Source of the DNA: Pythium myriotylum
Lineage: Eukaryota; Oomycota; Peronosporomycetes; Pythiales; Pythiaceae
Assembly: GCA_023091665.1 (NCBI GenBank)
Contig: JALJCQ010000007.1
Coordinates: 1,054,001 to 1,118,000 of the forward strand
Direction: 5' to 3'
Length of the DNA stretch: 64,000 nt
This document shows positions 51,989-62,798 of the stretch, piece after piece. Under the pieces are notes generated by a model. The model had not been told where the DNA came from. It did not search any database and saw only the letters and a list, made by a program, of their open reading frames with translations. The position numbers were made by a program, and so were the translations under genes. Positions within the stretch are counted from its first letter, which is position 1. Each line of letters starts with the position of its first letter.

Positions 51989-53214
51989 ATGAAAATGACG
52001 ACGCTGATGGGGAAGCCGTTGCTGCGTGCCGTTCTCGCTCGCCACGGAGCCGCCGCGCGGTCGTGTCGACTAGCGAGACGCCTTCCGCGTTCGTCTGCTC
52101 ACCAGCGCACTGGTGCTGGACTCGCGCTGCGCTCTCTGTCGCGAGCGTTCTCCAGTCAGAGCCGCGCGAATCTCGCCGTCGCAGACGACTCGCCGGAGCA
52201 ACTTCTCGCGCAGTCGCTTGCCGATCGGGAGCCCACGCTGGCGCTGGCCCACTTCAACCGCTTGGAGACGCCACCGAACCAATTGCTGTCCCAGAAGCTC
52301 GCGATGCTGCTGGCCAAGCGAGGCGATCACCAGCAAACGGAGCGTGCCGTCGACATCCTCCGGAGCGTCTATCGGTTTGTGAGAGTCTCGCAATCGTGGA
52401 AATATCAGACGCGCTGAGTTGTGATGGCAGGCGCCCTTCGTTGCAGCCAGATGACTACACGAAACTCGCCTCCATTTACGTCGTCGACGCCTGCCTGCGC
52501 CACCGTCTGCTGGACGAGGCGCTCGAAGTATGACTCTGTTCGCGGCAACACGCATCGACGTCCTTGCGCTAAACTGTGTTCCGTGAGAACAGGTCCATGA
52601 AGAGGCATTCAATGTTGGCGTGACACTCGATCTTCCGGCGTACGATGCACTCGTGGAAGCGCTCGTTGCGAGCGACCGGTTTGATGACGCGACCGAGTTG
52701 CTCCAGGATATATCCGAGCACAACGACATGTCTCCTACAGAGCGATCGTACTTCCCACTTTTGGAGGCGTTGGTCGAGCACCAAGACTACGAGGGGGCCA
52801 CGACGTTGTTGCAGGCCGCGAGAAATCGCGGTGTCCAGTTCACCTCGGAGGTTCGTGTGGTTCTACTTTGTGTGTTCCTCGAGATCAGCGGATATGTACC
52901 CACCATTTCTTCGTGCCAGACGTTTCATCCACTGGTAGAGCTTGCAGACAGTGACGAGGATGCGACTGACTCGATTGTGACGTTTCTTTCGTACGTGGAA
53001 CAAGTCTGGGACGAAGTCCGTGTAAGTGCCTATGTGACGTTGTTGGGCAGAAGCAGAATGAGCTGAGTCAGTTGTGGTAACGATGCAGATGTTGGACGAG
53101 TTTGCAGACGCACTAGAAGATGAAGATGAGTCCTATGACGTTCGAGTCGTGGACGTGAACCTCGACGAGGATGATGATGATGATGAAGGGGATGACGAAG
53201 ATCAACTTCATTGA
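51989..53214 (+). CDS. Mitochondrial PPR-like protein with acidic tail, copy 2 (322 aa, 5 exons)
   Basis: Exons 51989-52374, 52431-52527, 52593-52850, 52920-53021 and 53089-53214. Exon 2, exon 3 and exon 5 have exactly the same lengths as in copy 1 (97, 258 and 126 bases), with the same phases. Presequence MKMTTLMGKPLLRAVLARHG followed by Arg/Ser-rich sequence ending RAFSSQSR, a plausible cleavage site. Repeats: LASIYVVDACLRHRLLDEAL, LDLPAYDALVEALVASDRFD, SYFPLLEALVEHQDYEGATT. The tail ends EDDDDDEGDDEDQLH. The exon 1 donor could be either gtttgt (52375) or gtgaga (52379). It is convergent with the kinesin gene, with only about 35 bases between stops. Confidence 0.75.
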
Positions 53215-53249
53215 CGTTATTCCACGGAATGGGTAATATAGCATACTCA

Positions 53250-55547
53250 CTACCGAAGGCTATTAGCGCGCGATGCAGGTACAATGCGACCGATTTTTGG
53301 AACAGCTTTTCCTGGCGGCGGAGCGAGAACTGCTGGCAATGGATTCTTCGTTGTCCCCACAGCACGGACACTTGTCTTTGATGCTGCAGCATCGGACTCT
53401 TGATTGGTGTTGACTTCAACCTTGCGAGAGCTATTCGATCGCTGTTCGAGGGATCCTACGCGAGCCTGCAGTTTTGAGATTGCTGATTCATATAGCGTCT
53501 CCATTTCCTTGATCTGCGGCGTACGCAACTGCTTCAGCACACGCTCTGGACTAGTCATATAAATGGCTACTCACAGCTTCCTTAGGTACGTAATCCGCCT
53601 CTATCTGTTCTTGGAGGTGGAGCACGTGGTGCTGTTCTTGATCCAACTGCCAGCAACAAGCGATCCAGTCCCATCAACAATCTAGAACAGATGGGAGCTC
53701 ATTCGACTTACTTGGCGTTGAAGTTCTTGTAGATTCTTTTCGTGAGCGGCAATCTGTTGCTGGAGCAATTCCTTCTCATAATTGTGTTCCCTTTCCTTTT
53801 CGTTTTCGTCTGAGACAAGCTCCGCAATACGGTCTGTTGATGTCTCCTCCAGCTCGAAAAACCGCATCTTAAAGTCTTTCAGCTCCTGAAGAGACGCTAA
53901 AACCTGCTGCTTCTCGCTTGCGAGTCGATCTTCGAGTTCATGCCATTCGTGCTGTGCCTCTTCGGCTAGTCGTTTGTATGTTTCAACCTGCAAGTCACAC
54001 TTCTCTTGGATCTTTGCAATATCTTCGTCGCGTTTTTCCATCAACTGGGCAATTTCCAGTGTTGCGCACGGTATGTCCGGACCGCAATTTCCGGTCTTTT
54101 GCGGCATGTCAAGCATTTTTGTGGCTTGGCACTGAAATTCTAAGTGCTGGATGCGCAATTGTGCCTTGAGAAGCTTGTCTTCCGTTGCACGACGGGCAGT
54201 GTCTATCGATTCCAGCTCCGTGACCAGCTGCTGGTTCGAAGCACGACTCTCATCAAGCTGCTGCTGTGTCTCCTCGTACAGCGACTTGTAGTCTAAAACA
54301 GAGAGCACGTTTTGGTGCGCATGGACTAGAACTCTCATTGCTCGTTGGCCGAACTGGAGTGTGCTCAGCGTCTCCTGTGCCTCAGTCGAAGACGGCGAGA
54401 CCGTGATTACGAGTGATGTCTTAGCATTACCGCCGAGACTAGAGCTGAGCAATCTTGTGAGTTTGCTGTCACGGTACGGAACGTGACGCTGCGGTTGTTG
54501 CTTGCTCAGTGCAGAGATGCAGTTTCCAAGTGCAGAGAGACTGAGGTTGATTGCTTTTAGCTCGCTCACGTGGCGCCCAAAGACCTTGGCTTTTTTCACC
54601 CTCTCAGATCCGGCAAGGTCCACGAGGAAAAGGTTGCTCAGCTTGACAACCTCGGTTGGTGGAGACGACGACGAAGTATGTGCGCCCAATGGGTGTTCCT
54701 TTCTTTCAATTCGAGCGATCAAAACGGCGTGGCTACGACTAGAGTTAGCATTCATGTTCGTGCTTGCAACCGTACGATTTGTATTCCCTTTCATCACGAG
54801 CCTCATGCAGTCTGCAACACTCGTCACTGCAACAGTTGCGGCGCCATCGAGGTACACACCTCCATGATCTGCATCTTCGCGAACCATTAGCGACCCAGGT
54901 GGAGTCTCGGGGTTGAGCAAGTCGAAGATCCGCTCGCAATATATCTGCACATAGCTGAGCGCGATTGAAGTCTTGGTGGTTTGTTGGGTCGCATTTGCTC
55001 TCTATCAAGCGGTATCATCAAGCCAGATCAAGCTCCGAGGTCGCACACTGCATACCTCAAAAATGTCTTCGAAAGCTCTCGGGACGATTCCGCGGTCGCC
55101 TCCAGCAAGATCGCCATCTTTGCCCAGCATCGTGTAAGTCTTACCAGTGGAGGTTTGGCCGAACGCTAGGATCGTGCCATTGTAACCTTCTAGCACATCT
55201 TGTACGATACTATAGGCCACACGGCGGTATACCTCGTCTTGGGAAGTTGCCTCGCGGAGGCTTGCGTCGAACGAGAACTCTTTCTGCTCGCCTTCTGGTG
55301 CACGGAATATGAGTGATTCCTGGTCAGAATTTATGGACAGCACTGACGACTCCAACGCGACTCGCGTCTTGTCTGTCAGGAACACGGATGGTCCGATCTC
55401 TGACTGCTCGTATTGAGTCGACTGGCTGCTGCAAGCTCTTTCTTCGCCGACGTGCTGGGCAAATTCCTCGTAGCTCCATCCCTCTCGCTCGCGCTGAAGC
55501 AGTGGACGAACGCGACAATAGACCTTTACTCTCTCGTTGCGCCGCAT
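53250..55547 (-). CDS. Kinesin motor protein, ARK/KIN-UA-like (about 720 aa, 4 or so exons)
   Basis: Exon 1 is 55056-55547 (MRRNERVKVYCRVRPLLQ), with P-loop GQTSTGKT at about residues 130-137. A 54-base intron follows, then exon 2 from 55001 to about 53714 with YVQIYCERIFDLLNPE, switch I NANSSRSH, switch II VDLAGSE and SLSALGNCISALSK, then PYRDSKLTRLLSSSLGG and TLQFGQRAMRV. FGQRAM is characteristic of plant ARK (armadillo-repeat) kinesins. The remainder is coiled coil (Gln/Glu/Leu-rich). The last exons (from about 53674 and about 53558, ending GRIVPASRANSLR at 53250) have uncertain boundaries. No armadillo repeats are present, so the tail is shorter than in plant ARKs. The motor is at the N-terminus, which predicts plus-end movement. 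Confidence 0.85.
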
Positions 55548-55786
55548 CGGTCGACGCTCTGCTGCTCTGACCAAGGAAATTGGCCCAGTTTTTTATGCAT
55601 GGATGCGAGAGACAGCCGAAGAGGCGCGATTCAGTATCGATACGCGACGACCTTTCATCGAGTACTCTTATATTTCGGCACATGAAGTCGAAGCCCGACA
55701 CAATCCGACTCAAAGCTAATGTAAGATGAGGAGGTTGCATTGAGTGATGTATCGGACTGGTCATCACTCAGCTTCTACATAGTCAA

Positions 55787-58700
55787 TCAATTTACGCGAT
55801 TTGACTCGATGAAAATGTTCAGATACCCTCCCTCCTCCATCAGCTCGAAGAAGTGACCCGATCCTTGCTTCACCAACTCCGTAGGCGACGCGAACTCCAC
55901 CATCTCGCCACTCTCCAACACCAAGATACGATCCGAGTCCAAGATCGTGTCCAATCGATGCGCGATCGTCAGCACCGTCGAGTCGGCGAACGCCTCGCGG
56001 ATCACTCGCTGCAGCTTCTGGTCGGTCTCGTGGTCGATGGCGGCCGTGGCCTCGTCGAAGATCACGATACGAGACTGACGCAACAGCGCGCGAGCCATGC
56101 ACAGCATCTGGCGCTCGCCCACGCTGAAGTTCTCTCCGTTCTCTTCCACGGCACACTCGAGTTTCTTTTCGTCGTTGCTGATGCGGTCGCTGAGACCAAC
56201 GCGGTGGATGGAGCTCCACAGCTCGTCGTCTGTGTACTCGTTGAACGGGTCGAGGTAAGCGCGCAGCGGACCCTTGAACAGCACTGGGTTTTGTGGGATG
56301 ATCGATAGTTTCTCACGGAGAGTGGTGAGACCAAGCTTGCCTACGTTGACCCCGTCAATGCTGATGGTGCCACCCGCAAGTTCGTTGATCCGGAAGAGCG
56401 CCATGGTGAGACTGGATTTACCAGCACCCGTACGACCGACGATACCGATCTTCTGTCCGCCGTCGATGTGGAAGGTGAGGTCTCGAAGGACGAGCTTGTC
56501 GTTCTCCTTGTATCGGAAGGAGACGTGATCGAAAACAATGGAACCGTTGGATGGCCACCCGGGATGTTTGGGAGGATCCATGGACGGGATTCGACCGGCT
56601 GCTTCTTGCGGGATGTCAATGTACTCTTGCACTCACTCCGGGCTGATCATCACTGTTTCTAGTCGAGCAAGAGTTTGGACGATTGATTCTAGGTTCTGGG
56701 AGATCTTCAACGCATACGAGAAAGCGAGACCGATCACAGCAGCATTGAGGCGATCGTGCAGAAGCACTAGAGAACTAGTCACGATGAGCACTAAGATACT
56801 CCCTAGCAGTTGAATGCGAAGTGAGAACCATTGTGATACACTCCATTGAGCGTAAGCGACTTTCGTTGCGAAGTCGAGCTTTTTGAAATGATCTTCGTGA
56901 AACCGCTTGATGTGGAGTGTGCCAAATGCCCGCACGACCGAGCTTCCGTCAATCACTTCGACCAGATGATTCAGCACAGTAGTCGAGGTTTTTGCGAGTC
57001 GCTGTAAGTCACGTACCGGGTGAATGTAGATCGTGCCAATCTTTGGATACAAAAATATGACGGGGATAAGAAGAACGCAATTCCATCGAATGATGGCTGC
57101 CGTTGTGATCACACTGCACCCGACGGAAAAAGTTTGAGCGAAGAATGTGCCAAACGTGGTAGCAACATGACTGTCCACAGCAGGAATATCGCTTCCATAA
57201 CGAGTGAGGATGCGCCCGATCGGGTTGGTGTCGAAGAAGCGCATCGGCGCGTGCATCAGTGACTGTGTCATCCGATCGAATAGATACTTGGATGCCTTTA
57301 ATCCGTACCATGCAATCGTCAGTGTGCGCACCAACACCATGAACGCCGACGCTAGACCCAAAGCAGAGTAAACACCCAAACGATACGCCGTGGACATTTC
57401 CGATGAGGCCGGTTTGTTTTCACCAGCGTTGTTCATAGTGACGCTGTCGCTGGACCAACTGCCGAGCCAGAAATCACTCGACACTTGCAACACTTGCCAG
57501 AGTACTTGTGACAACAGGATAATGGCAACGACGGGAAATCCGCCGACAGCACGGTAGTATCCAGCAAACACATGACGACCGACTCGACCTTCGGAACGAG
57601 CTTCTTCATGGATCAGTTTGCCCTTCTCGGCCGCCGCCTTCTCGTCAATCTCCTGTTTGGTCTCCGATCGGGACGTTGCACCAACCACGTCGTCGCTCCC
57701 CGTAGCGCCACCATCGACACCGCCGAACAGTTTCACCGTAGGCTCTTTGAATGGAGAAGCGAGCGCCATCTCATGATTCAACTGCGAGACTTCTTCGTAC
57801 GTCGGCAACTCTGACTTGATCACCGTCGACGCGCCAACGTCCACTGTAGTCTCCTCATAGGACCGAGTCACAAACGAATGTGCAGGTAATGGTGACACCA
57901 AAGGTTGGTACGTCGGACGTGCCAACGACTTACGAGTCTCCACCAAAGTGCCGCTCTCATCGATCGTCACCGCATGCGTCACGTGCTCCGATGCGATGAT
58001 CTCCGGGTTGTGCGTCACCAAGATGATCGTCTTATCGCGCAACAAGCTCAGCAGACACTTCTGGAAGATCTCGTTCTGCACGATCGCATCCACGGCCTAC
58101 AACGGCGAGTCCAAGAGATAGATGCTGGCGTCGCTGTAGCACGCTCGAGCGAGAGCGATGCGAGCCTTCTGGCCTCCCGACACGTTCACGCCTCGCTCGC
58201 CGATCTCGGTCATGTCTCCAGCCGGAAGCGTCTGCAGATCCTGCGTGAGTGCACACGCGTCGACGATCTTGTTGTACTTCTTGCGGTCGAACGGCTGGCC
58301 GAAGAGGATGTTGTCGCGCACCGCCATGTTCTGGATCCACGGCTGCTGCGAGTAGTACGCGATGCTGCCTCCGACATAGACGGATCCGCTGTGCTTGACC
58401 ATCTCTCCAAGTAGAGCGGAGCACAAGGACGACTTGCCACATCCGACGGTGCCATGGACGACGTAGAAGTCGCCGGCCTTGACCTCGAGGTTGATGTTGC
58501 GCAGCACGGTGTTGGTCGTGTCCCATCCGAACGACGCGTTCTCGACTGAGATGATAGTCGTGTTGGAGTCCTTTTCCTGGTAAGGACCGGTTTCGGTTGC
58601 GTTGGTCTCGTCAAGTTCCTCCACATCTAAAAAAGCCGATGCACATTCGAGAGCAATCTTGGCTCCTGTAACTCTGAGAAGAGTGTGGGGATTGTTCGTA

Positions 58701-59781
58701 GAGGCGATTGGATCATCTGAAACAGTGCAAGGCTCGTAAATACCGTCGCAGGGGTCAATTCGTGTTTTAGAACGAGCGCGTACATCCCAAACGACGACAT
58801 ACTGATGAAAACGGGCAGTCCCCACATGAAGAAGATGCTTGTCGACGTGTACAACGTGCAGATGAAGAGGTGCCGCAGCTCAAGAGCTCGAGTACGGTTA
58901 ATTGCGTTCACGAACCGATCTTCCCATGCGTTGTACTTGATGATGCTAATGGCCTTGAATGCTTCAGTCACTTTCCGCATGCGAACGTCCTTGCTCCGCC
59001 GGTAGACGCGCTGAACATCAAGCAGCCTTTCGGACAAAAAATTATTCAAGACGAGCATCACAATGATCGTGGCAATCCCAGCAAGCGCAGCAAAGCTCAG
59101 CACACTGAATAGGAGGTAGCTGGTGATTATGACTTGCAGTGTGAGCACAGCGAGTTTGCAAACGATATAGCCAGCTGACATGATCGCATCGCTGTCCGAC
59201 GTGTATAAGTTGGATATGTCTCCAATCGACGTCTTTACGCGTGATTGTGCGCTGAGACGCAAAGTCTTGGCAAAGATGAGTGTCTTTAGACAGTTTTCAA
59301 ACTCGAAGTCAATGATCTCAGACTCGAAGTTGGCGTACACATCAAGTAGTGCTTCTAGAATGTGTGACACGAACAGTCCGAGGACCCACGCAAAGGCTTC
59401 TGACGACGAGAAACTGGTGCTAGTTAGAGCGGAAACGACGTGCCTGAGAGCAACTGGGCCCATCAGCGAGCACAACATCGCCGACAGCGACGCCACACAC
59501 GTCGCAAGATACCGCCAACCGAAAGACGCGAAGTAAGCGCAAACAAGTGAGTGGAGCCGACTGTAGTGCTCGCGAAATGACGCCGACACGATCTGAGACT
59601 GCTGCTGCTTCTCCACTTCCCACACGTCGTCTACCAACAACTGCCGTCGCTGCCCGAGGACCAGTAGCGGCGAAACCCACGAGAGGAGAAGACGCGAGCC
59701 CCAGCACGCAGCCAAGCGTGGGTGCTTCCGCTGATCGTCTCTTGGCAAAAAAGTTCCGTAAGTTTGTTGAGCTGGTGCCAT
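55787..59781 (-). pseudogene. ABCC transporter copy E, pseudogene with three lesions
   Basis: Start chosen at 59781 (MAPAQQTYGTFLPRD), 22 bases after a good core promoter. TMD1 is strongly diverged (for example FGWRYLATCVASLSAMLCSL), but NBD1 is nearly identical to A and B. Lesions in reading order: (1) a frameshift near 58659-58680, between FQMIQSPLRTIPTLFSEL and ALECASAFLDVEELDE; (2) TAG at 58097-58099 in the NBD1 D-loop, the same TCG-to-TAG change as in copy D; (3) TGA at 56633-56635, where ISPERVQEY has CGA changed to TGA. TMD2 also contains an E-specific block (about 56830-57190). NBD2 resembles copy D (SPTELVKQGSGHF). The 3' end is replaced by unrelated sequence (GGYLNIFIESNRVN). Confidence 0.9.
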
Positions 59782-59788
59782 TGCGAGT

Positions 59789-59806
59789 GCAAATTGTGGA
59801 ATGGCA
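59789..59806 (-). promoter_or_regulatory. Oomycete Inr+FPR core promoter of ABCC copy E
   Basis: The minus strand reads tgccattccacaatttgc, matching the oomycete core (TCATTYYNCAWTTT) except for one T-to-C change. It lies just upstream of the ATG at 59781, giving a leader of about 20 bases and supporting that start. Promoter intact although the gene is broken. Confidence 0.7.
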
Positions 59807-60337
59807 TCCGTCAAATGGAGCGTTTCTGTTGTCAAGGGAACGTTCGCTGCGGACCAGAACGTTCCAACTGAGGACCCATCTTCACCCAATGGAGATGGGC
59901 ATCATTTTCACGTTGCCAACACTCTGCTTTCAGAAAATGTCCAATGAAGTTCACTGGACATGACGCACTTTCAAGTCGTTTGGTGATGACGAGCGAGAGA
60001 GACAGTGTTGATCATGTCTTTTAATGACGTCGAAAAGTATTCCGATGCAATTGAGTGTGACGTGTGTGTGTGTGTGTTGTGTGGTGGTCAGACAAGCGTG
60101 TTGCACAACGAACGGCTGTTCAGAAACCAGTTAATTATCGTGACATCATGTTAATACTGACGAATGCTGACAAGTACAGCATGAGGTCACCAACGGGTTC
60201 TGGGTGTCTTCAGCCACATCCAGTGGATCACCATACCAGCGTAAAACATGGCGTTGAGGTTTGGTCCGTACAGGAAAGTGATATCCCTCATGGACTTCTC
60301 GCCGGAGCAGAGTGCTAGTCTGCGAAGTCTTGACCAA
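59807..60337. other. Intergenic region upstream of ABCC copy E
   Basis: No gene recognised. Contains a short TG microsatellite (about 60060-60080) and AT-rich sequence leading to the transposon at 60340. Confidence 0.5.
60058..60081. repeat. TG microsatellite
   Basis: Alternating tg/gt run (gtgacgtgtgtgtgtgtg...), about ten units. Confidence 0.75.
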
Positions 60338-60339
60338 TA

Positions 60340-61316
60340 CTACCTCCATTCGGAAAAAGATGACCTTTTCTAAAAAAATTTCTGCAGCGCTCCGCCTCGT
60401 TATTTTTTGCAAATATTGGCGATGGGAGGGCGGCCTTTTGGAAGCCCGCGAAAATGAAAATGGGGACGAGAAATGACAGCAAACATGGGAATACGACTGC
60501 ACTAGTGATACTACTGCCGTGAGCGTACATGTTCCGCCATGGCATCGACTACCAGATAAAATCTCCATGATGATCAACTGCTTCTACCTCTGGACTACGT
60601 GGCGGAGTGGTCGGTTGCGGGGCCTCCACGTCAGGCAGCGGCGCCATCTCGGGAAGATCTTCGCCGTGTGCGGCAATAAGCCAGAGAGCACGTTCGTAGG
60701 CCGCCCGGTCGCCGAGGTCGAGCGCATTCGAGTCCGGACTCTGTGCCGGTTGAGCTTGCCACGTCGCCTTGGTGGCGAAGCGAATATTCCATCCGCCCGC
60801 GCAGCCGGCAGCGAGCACCTCCGCGTCGTCCTCGAGCACACCTCAATGCGGTCCTTCTTCTTGCGCCCGCGCTGATGCACACGAGACTGAACAAGCGCGG
60901 CGACGCGCCAGCCCATCGTCTCCTTCCCTCGCTGCCGGATTCGCTCGACCATCTTGCGGTCGAGACACAGCTCGATCGAGACCTTGAGGAGCATGCCGTG
61001 AGAGAGCTTGCCGTTGTTGCTGCGGCAGAGCAGCGTCTCCCACACAGCCTGCCGCTCGGTCTGCGTGAGGTGCTTGCCGCCCATGTGATCTCGGGTCCGT
61101 GTGCTTGGGTGGGCGTCGGTGGAGGTGGTCTTGTTGGAGCCGGAGAATCGAGAAATGACTGCGCAACAAAGATCTGCATGGAGCTTGATGGCAGCATTTG
61201 AAAATGGCGCCAGTTTCGAATTTCAAATGGACCGCGAGTATCATTTTAGAGGGGGTATCACATTTGTGCCGATGAAATCCAATTGGAAAAGGTCATCTTT
61301 TTCCGAATGGAGGTAG
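60340..61316 (-). mobile_element. Mariner-like element, internally deleted, with 31-bp inverted repeats and TA duplication
   Basis: The terminal inverted repeats are 60340-60370 and 61286-61316, reading ctacctccattcggaaaaag inward from each end and identical over 31 bases. Both ends are flanked by TA (60338-60339 and 61317-61318), the target duplication of Tc1/mariner elements. The ctacctccattcgg start resembles plant-type mariner/Stowaway ends. Inside, the minus strand keeps a transposase N-terminus and a short C-terminal catalytic remnant, but most of the DDD core is missing. At 977 bases it is non-autonomous. Intact repeats and target sites suggest a fairly recent insertion. Confidence 0.87.
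60549..61084 (-). pseudogene. Truncated mariner-like transposase
   Basis: From ATG at 61084: MGGKHLTQTERQAVWETLLC, then SNNGKLSHGMLLKVSIELCL and RIRQRGKETMGWR, the helix-turn-helix DNA-binding start of oomycete/plant-type mariner transposases, and RGRKKKDRIEV. Around 60840 the sequence jumps, in another frame, to GWNIRF...QPAQSPDSNALDLG, which is the region of the third catalytic Asp (family pattern PxNSPDxNxxDLG). The first two catalytic Asp motifs are absent, so the product cannot be active. Confidence 0.8.
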
Positions 61317-61318
61317 TA

Positions 61319-62765
61319 GCGCCGACTTGATACAGACTTTCGAATTCCAACGGTAATCAGCCGATATTCGAGTTTCGTGAAACATTGGTTTAGCTCCTTT
61401 GGGAAAAGAACAGGGTAAATAAGCTTGTTGAAAGCCCGAGATGGGTGTGGTTGCGGTCCTGCACCATCACTGGACGTGAATGTCTACGTGGATTAAAACG
61501 TTCACTGTAAAAACTCAGTTCTCCCACCGGACACGTCAAACTGAATGCGCCGGCGAATCCCACAGCAACCCAGACAAACAAAGCTCGTGCGATGAACGCA
61601 AAGCGGGTGCTTGAATTACAGCACCCATGCGGCGACGACGAAGAGGAGGAGCTGCTGCTCATGCGCGTTGCGGTGACTCCATCCAAGTCGCGCATAGGCA
61701 GCAAATGAAAAAGTTGGATCCTCTACTGCGCGTAGCCATCTTACAAAATTATTAATCACTAGTGGCTGGTCTCCAGCCAAGCTTAGGCACGTTATGTTGT
61801 CTATGGCCCACTTGGCGGCGCGCGCTCTTGAGCTGGTCGGCGTTGCCGATGTGTGTGTTGAAGTTTCCCTTTGGACCTCCGCGCCCCAACCTGATAATGA
61901 CTGTTTCCAAATCTGATAATATCTGAGAATTTCGGCCCGTCAAAACTTGCCAGCCCCCTGGAAAGTGGTGGTGGTTTGCAGTGGAACCATGTTTTTTGAC
62001 GTGTGAAAAATACCGGGTTTGACTTTTCAGGTGCCCGGTGGGAAAATAAATTTCTCTCCGGGAAAATTATCACTGAAAACACGTTTACAGGGGCGGTTTG
62101 CAGTGACGGGTGGAGATGCTCTTAGGACACAAGAGCACAACAAGCAGCTGACGTTGTGTACACGTGTGACTGTACGAGCAAATGACTCAGACCATCTGCT
62201 GATCTTCCTAGAGAAGAGAGAGTTGATTGAGCTTGAAGCTTCGATCGAGGGGTAGCGGCACTTTCTTGCTCGACAAGGTGGTTCACTGTTTCTCGTTTCG
62301 CGAGCTGGATTCTCGACCACAAGAATCTGCCGCGCTCAAGCCGCAAAATTCCCGTCCTCAGTGCGTGTGATCGGGACGACTTTCCGAGCGCCAGGAAATC
62401 CGGATCTCGCGAGAGAGAGTGACTTTGGGTTCGATTAGGTGATGGGACAGGGTGGTGCAATGATGTCGCGTCACCAACATTCTGAAGACATTGACAGTCA
62501 CGACTGAGCTGGAATGGTTGCGATTTGTGCACCAACTGCAACTTCGAATCTGCACCGCAAGTTGTGTACAGGTCTTGCACCGCCCGAGGATGTGAGCAAC
62601 AACGAGCTAAACACTGGCTCTCCAACGCCATAGTATCCTTGAATGTATGCCAACCAGGGATTCCAAAGCTACAGATTATCGGGGCCTCGCCCTGTTCATT
62701 CCCGCATGGCGTCTGCTTTTTCCTCCATTCTCTTTCCCAGGGCGGCTTTCTCCGATGCGTGTGGT
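61319..62765. other. Long intergenic region without a supported gene
   Basis: Holds a weak minus-strand frame at 61390-61704 (104 residues with a Ser run and one hydrophobic segment ALFVWVAVGFAGAFSL) that has no recognisable family and may be chance. Between 61960 and 62125 there are short direct repeats (ggtttgcagtg twice; ccgg-ggaaaa twice) ending in ggagatgctcttag, which looks like a decayed transposon end. No RNA gene recognised. Confidence 0.45.
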
Positions 62766-62785
62766 CTCTCATTACGCAATTTGCC
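62766..62785 (+). promoter_or_regulatory. Oomycete Inr+FPR core promoter of ABCC copy F
   Basis: Sequence ctctcattacgcaatttgcc fits the oomycete core promoter (Inr TCATTYY followed at fixed distance by CAWTTT) closely. Transcription from its Inr would give a leader of about 28-30 bases before the ATG at 62799, typical for oomycetes. Confidence 0.75.
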
Positions 62786-62798
62786 GTCCTCTCCCAGG

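Noticed and set aside
61390..61704. 104-residue minus-strand frame with a hydrophobic segment
   Set aside because: No family recognised, Ser homopolymer, no promoter and no continuation. Kept only as a remark in the intergenic entry.
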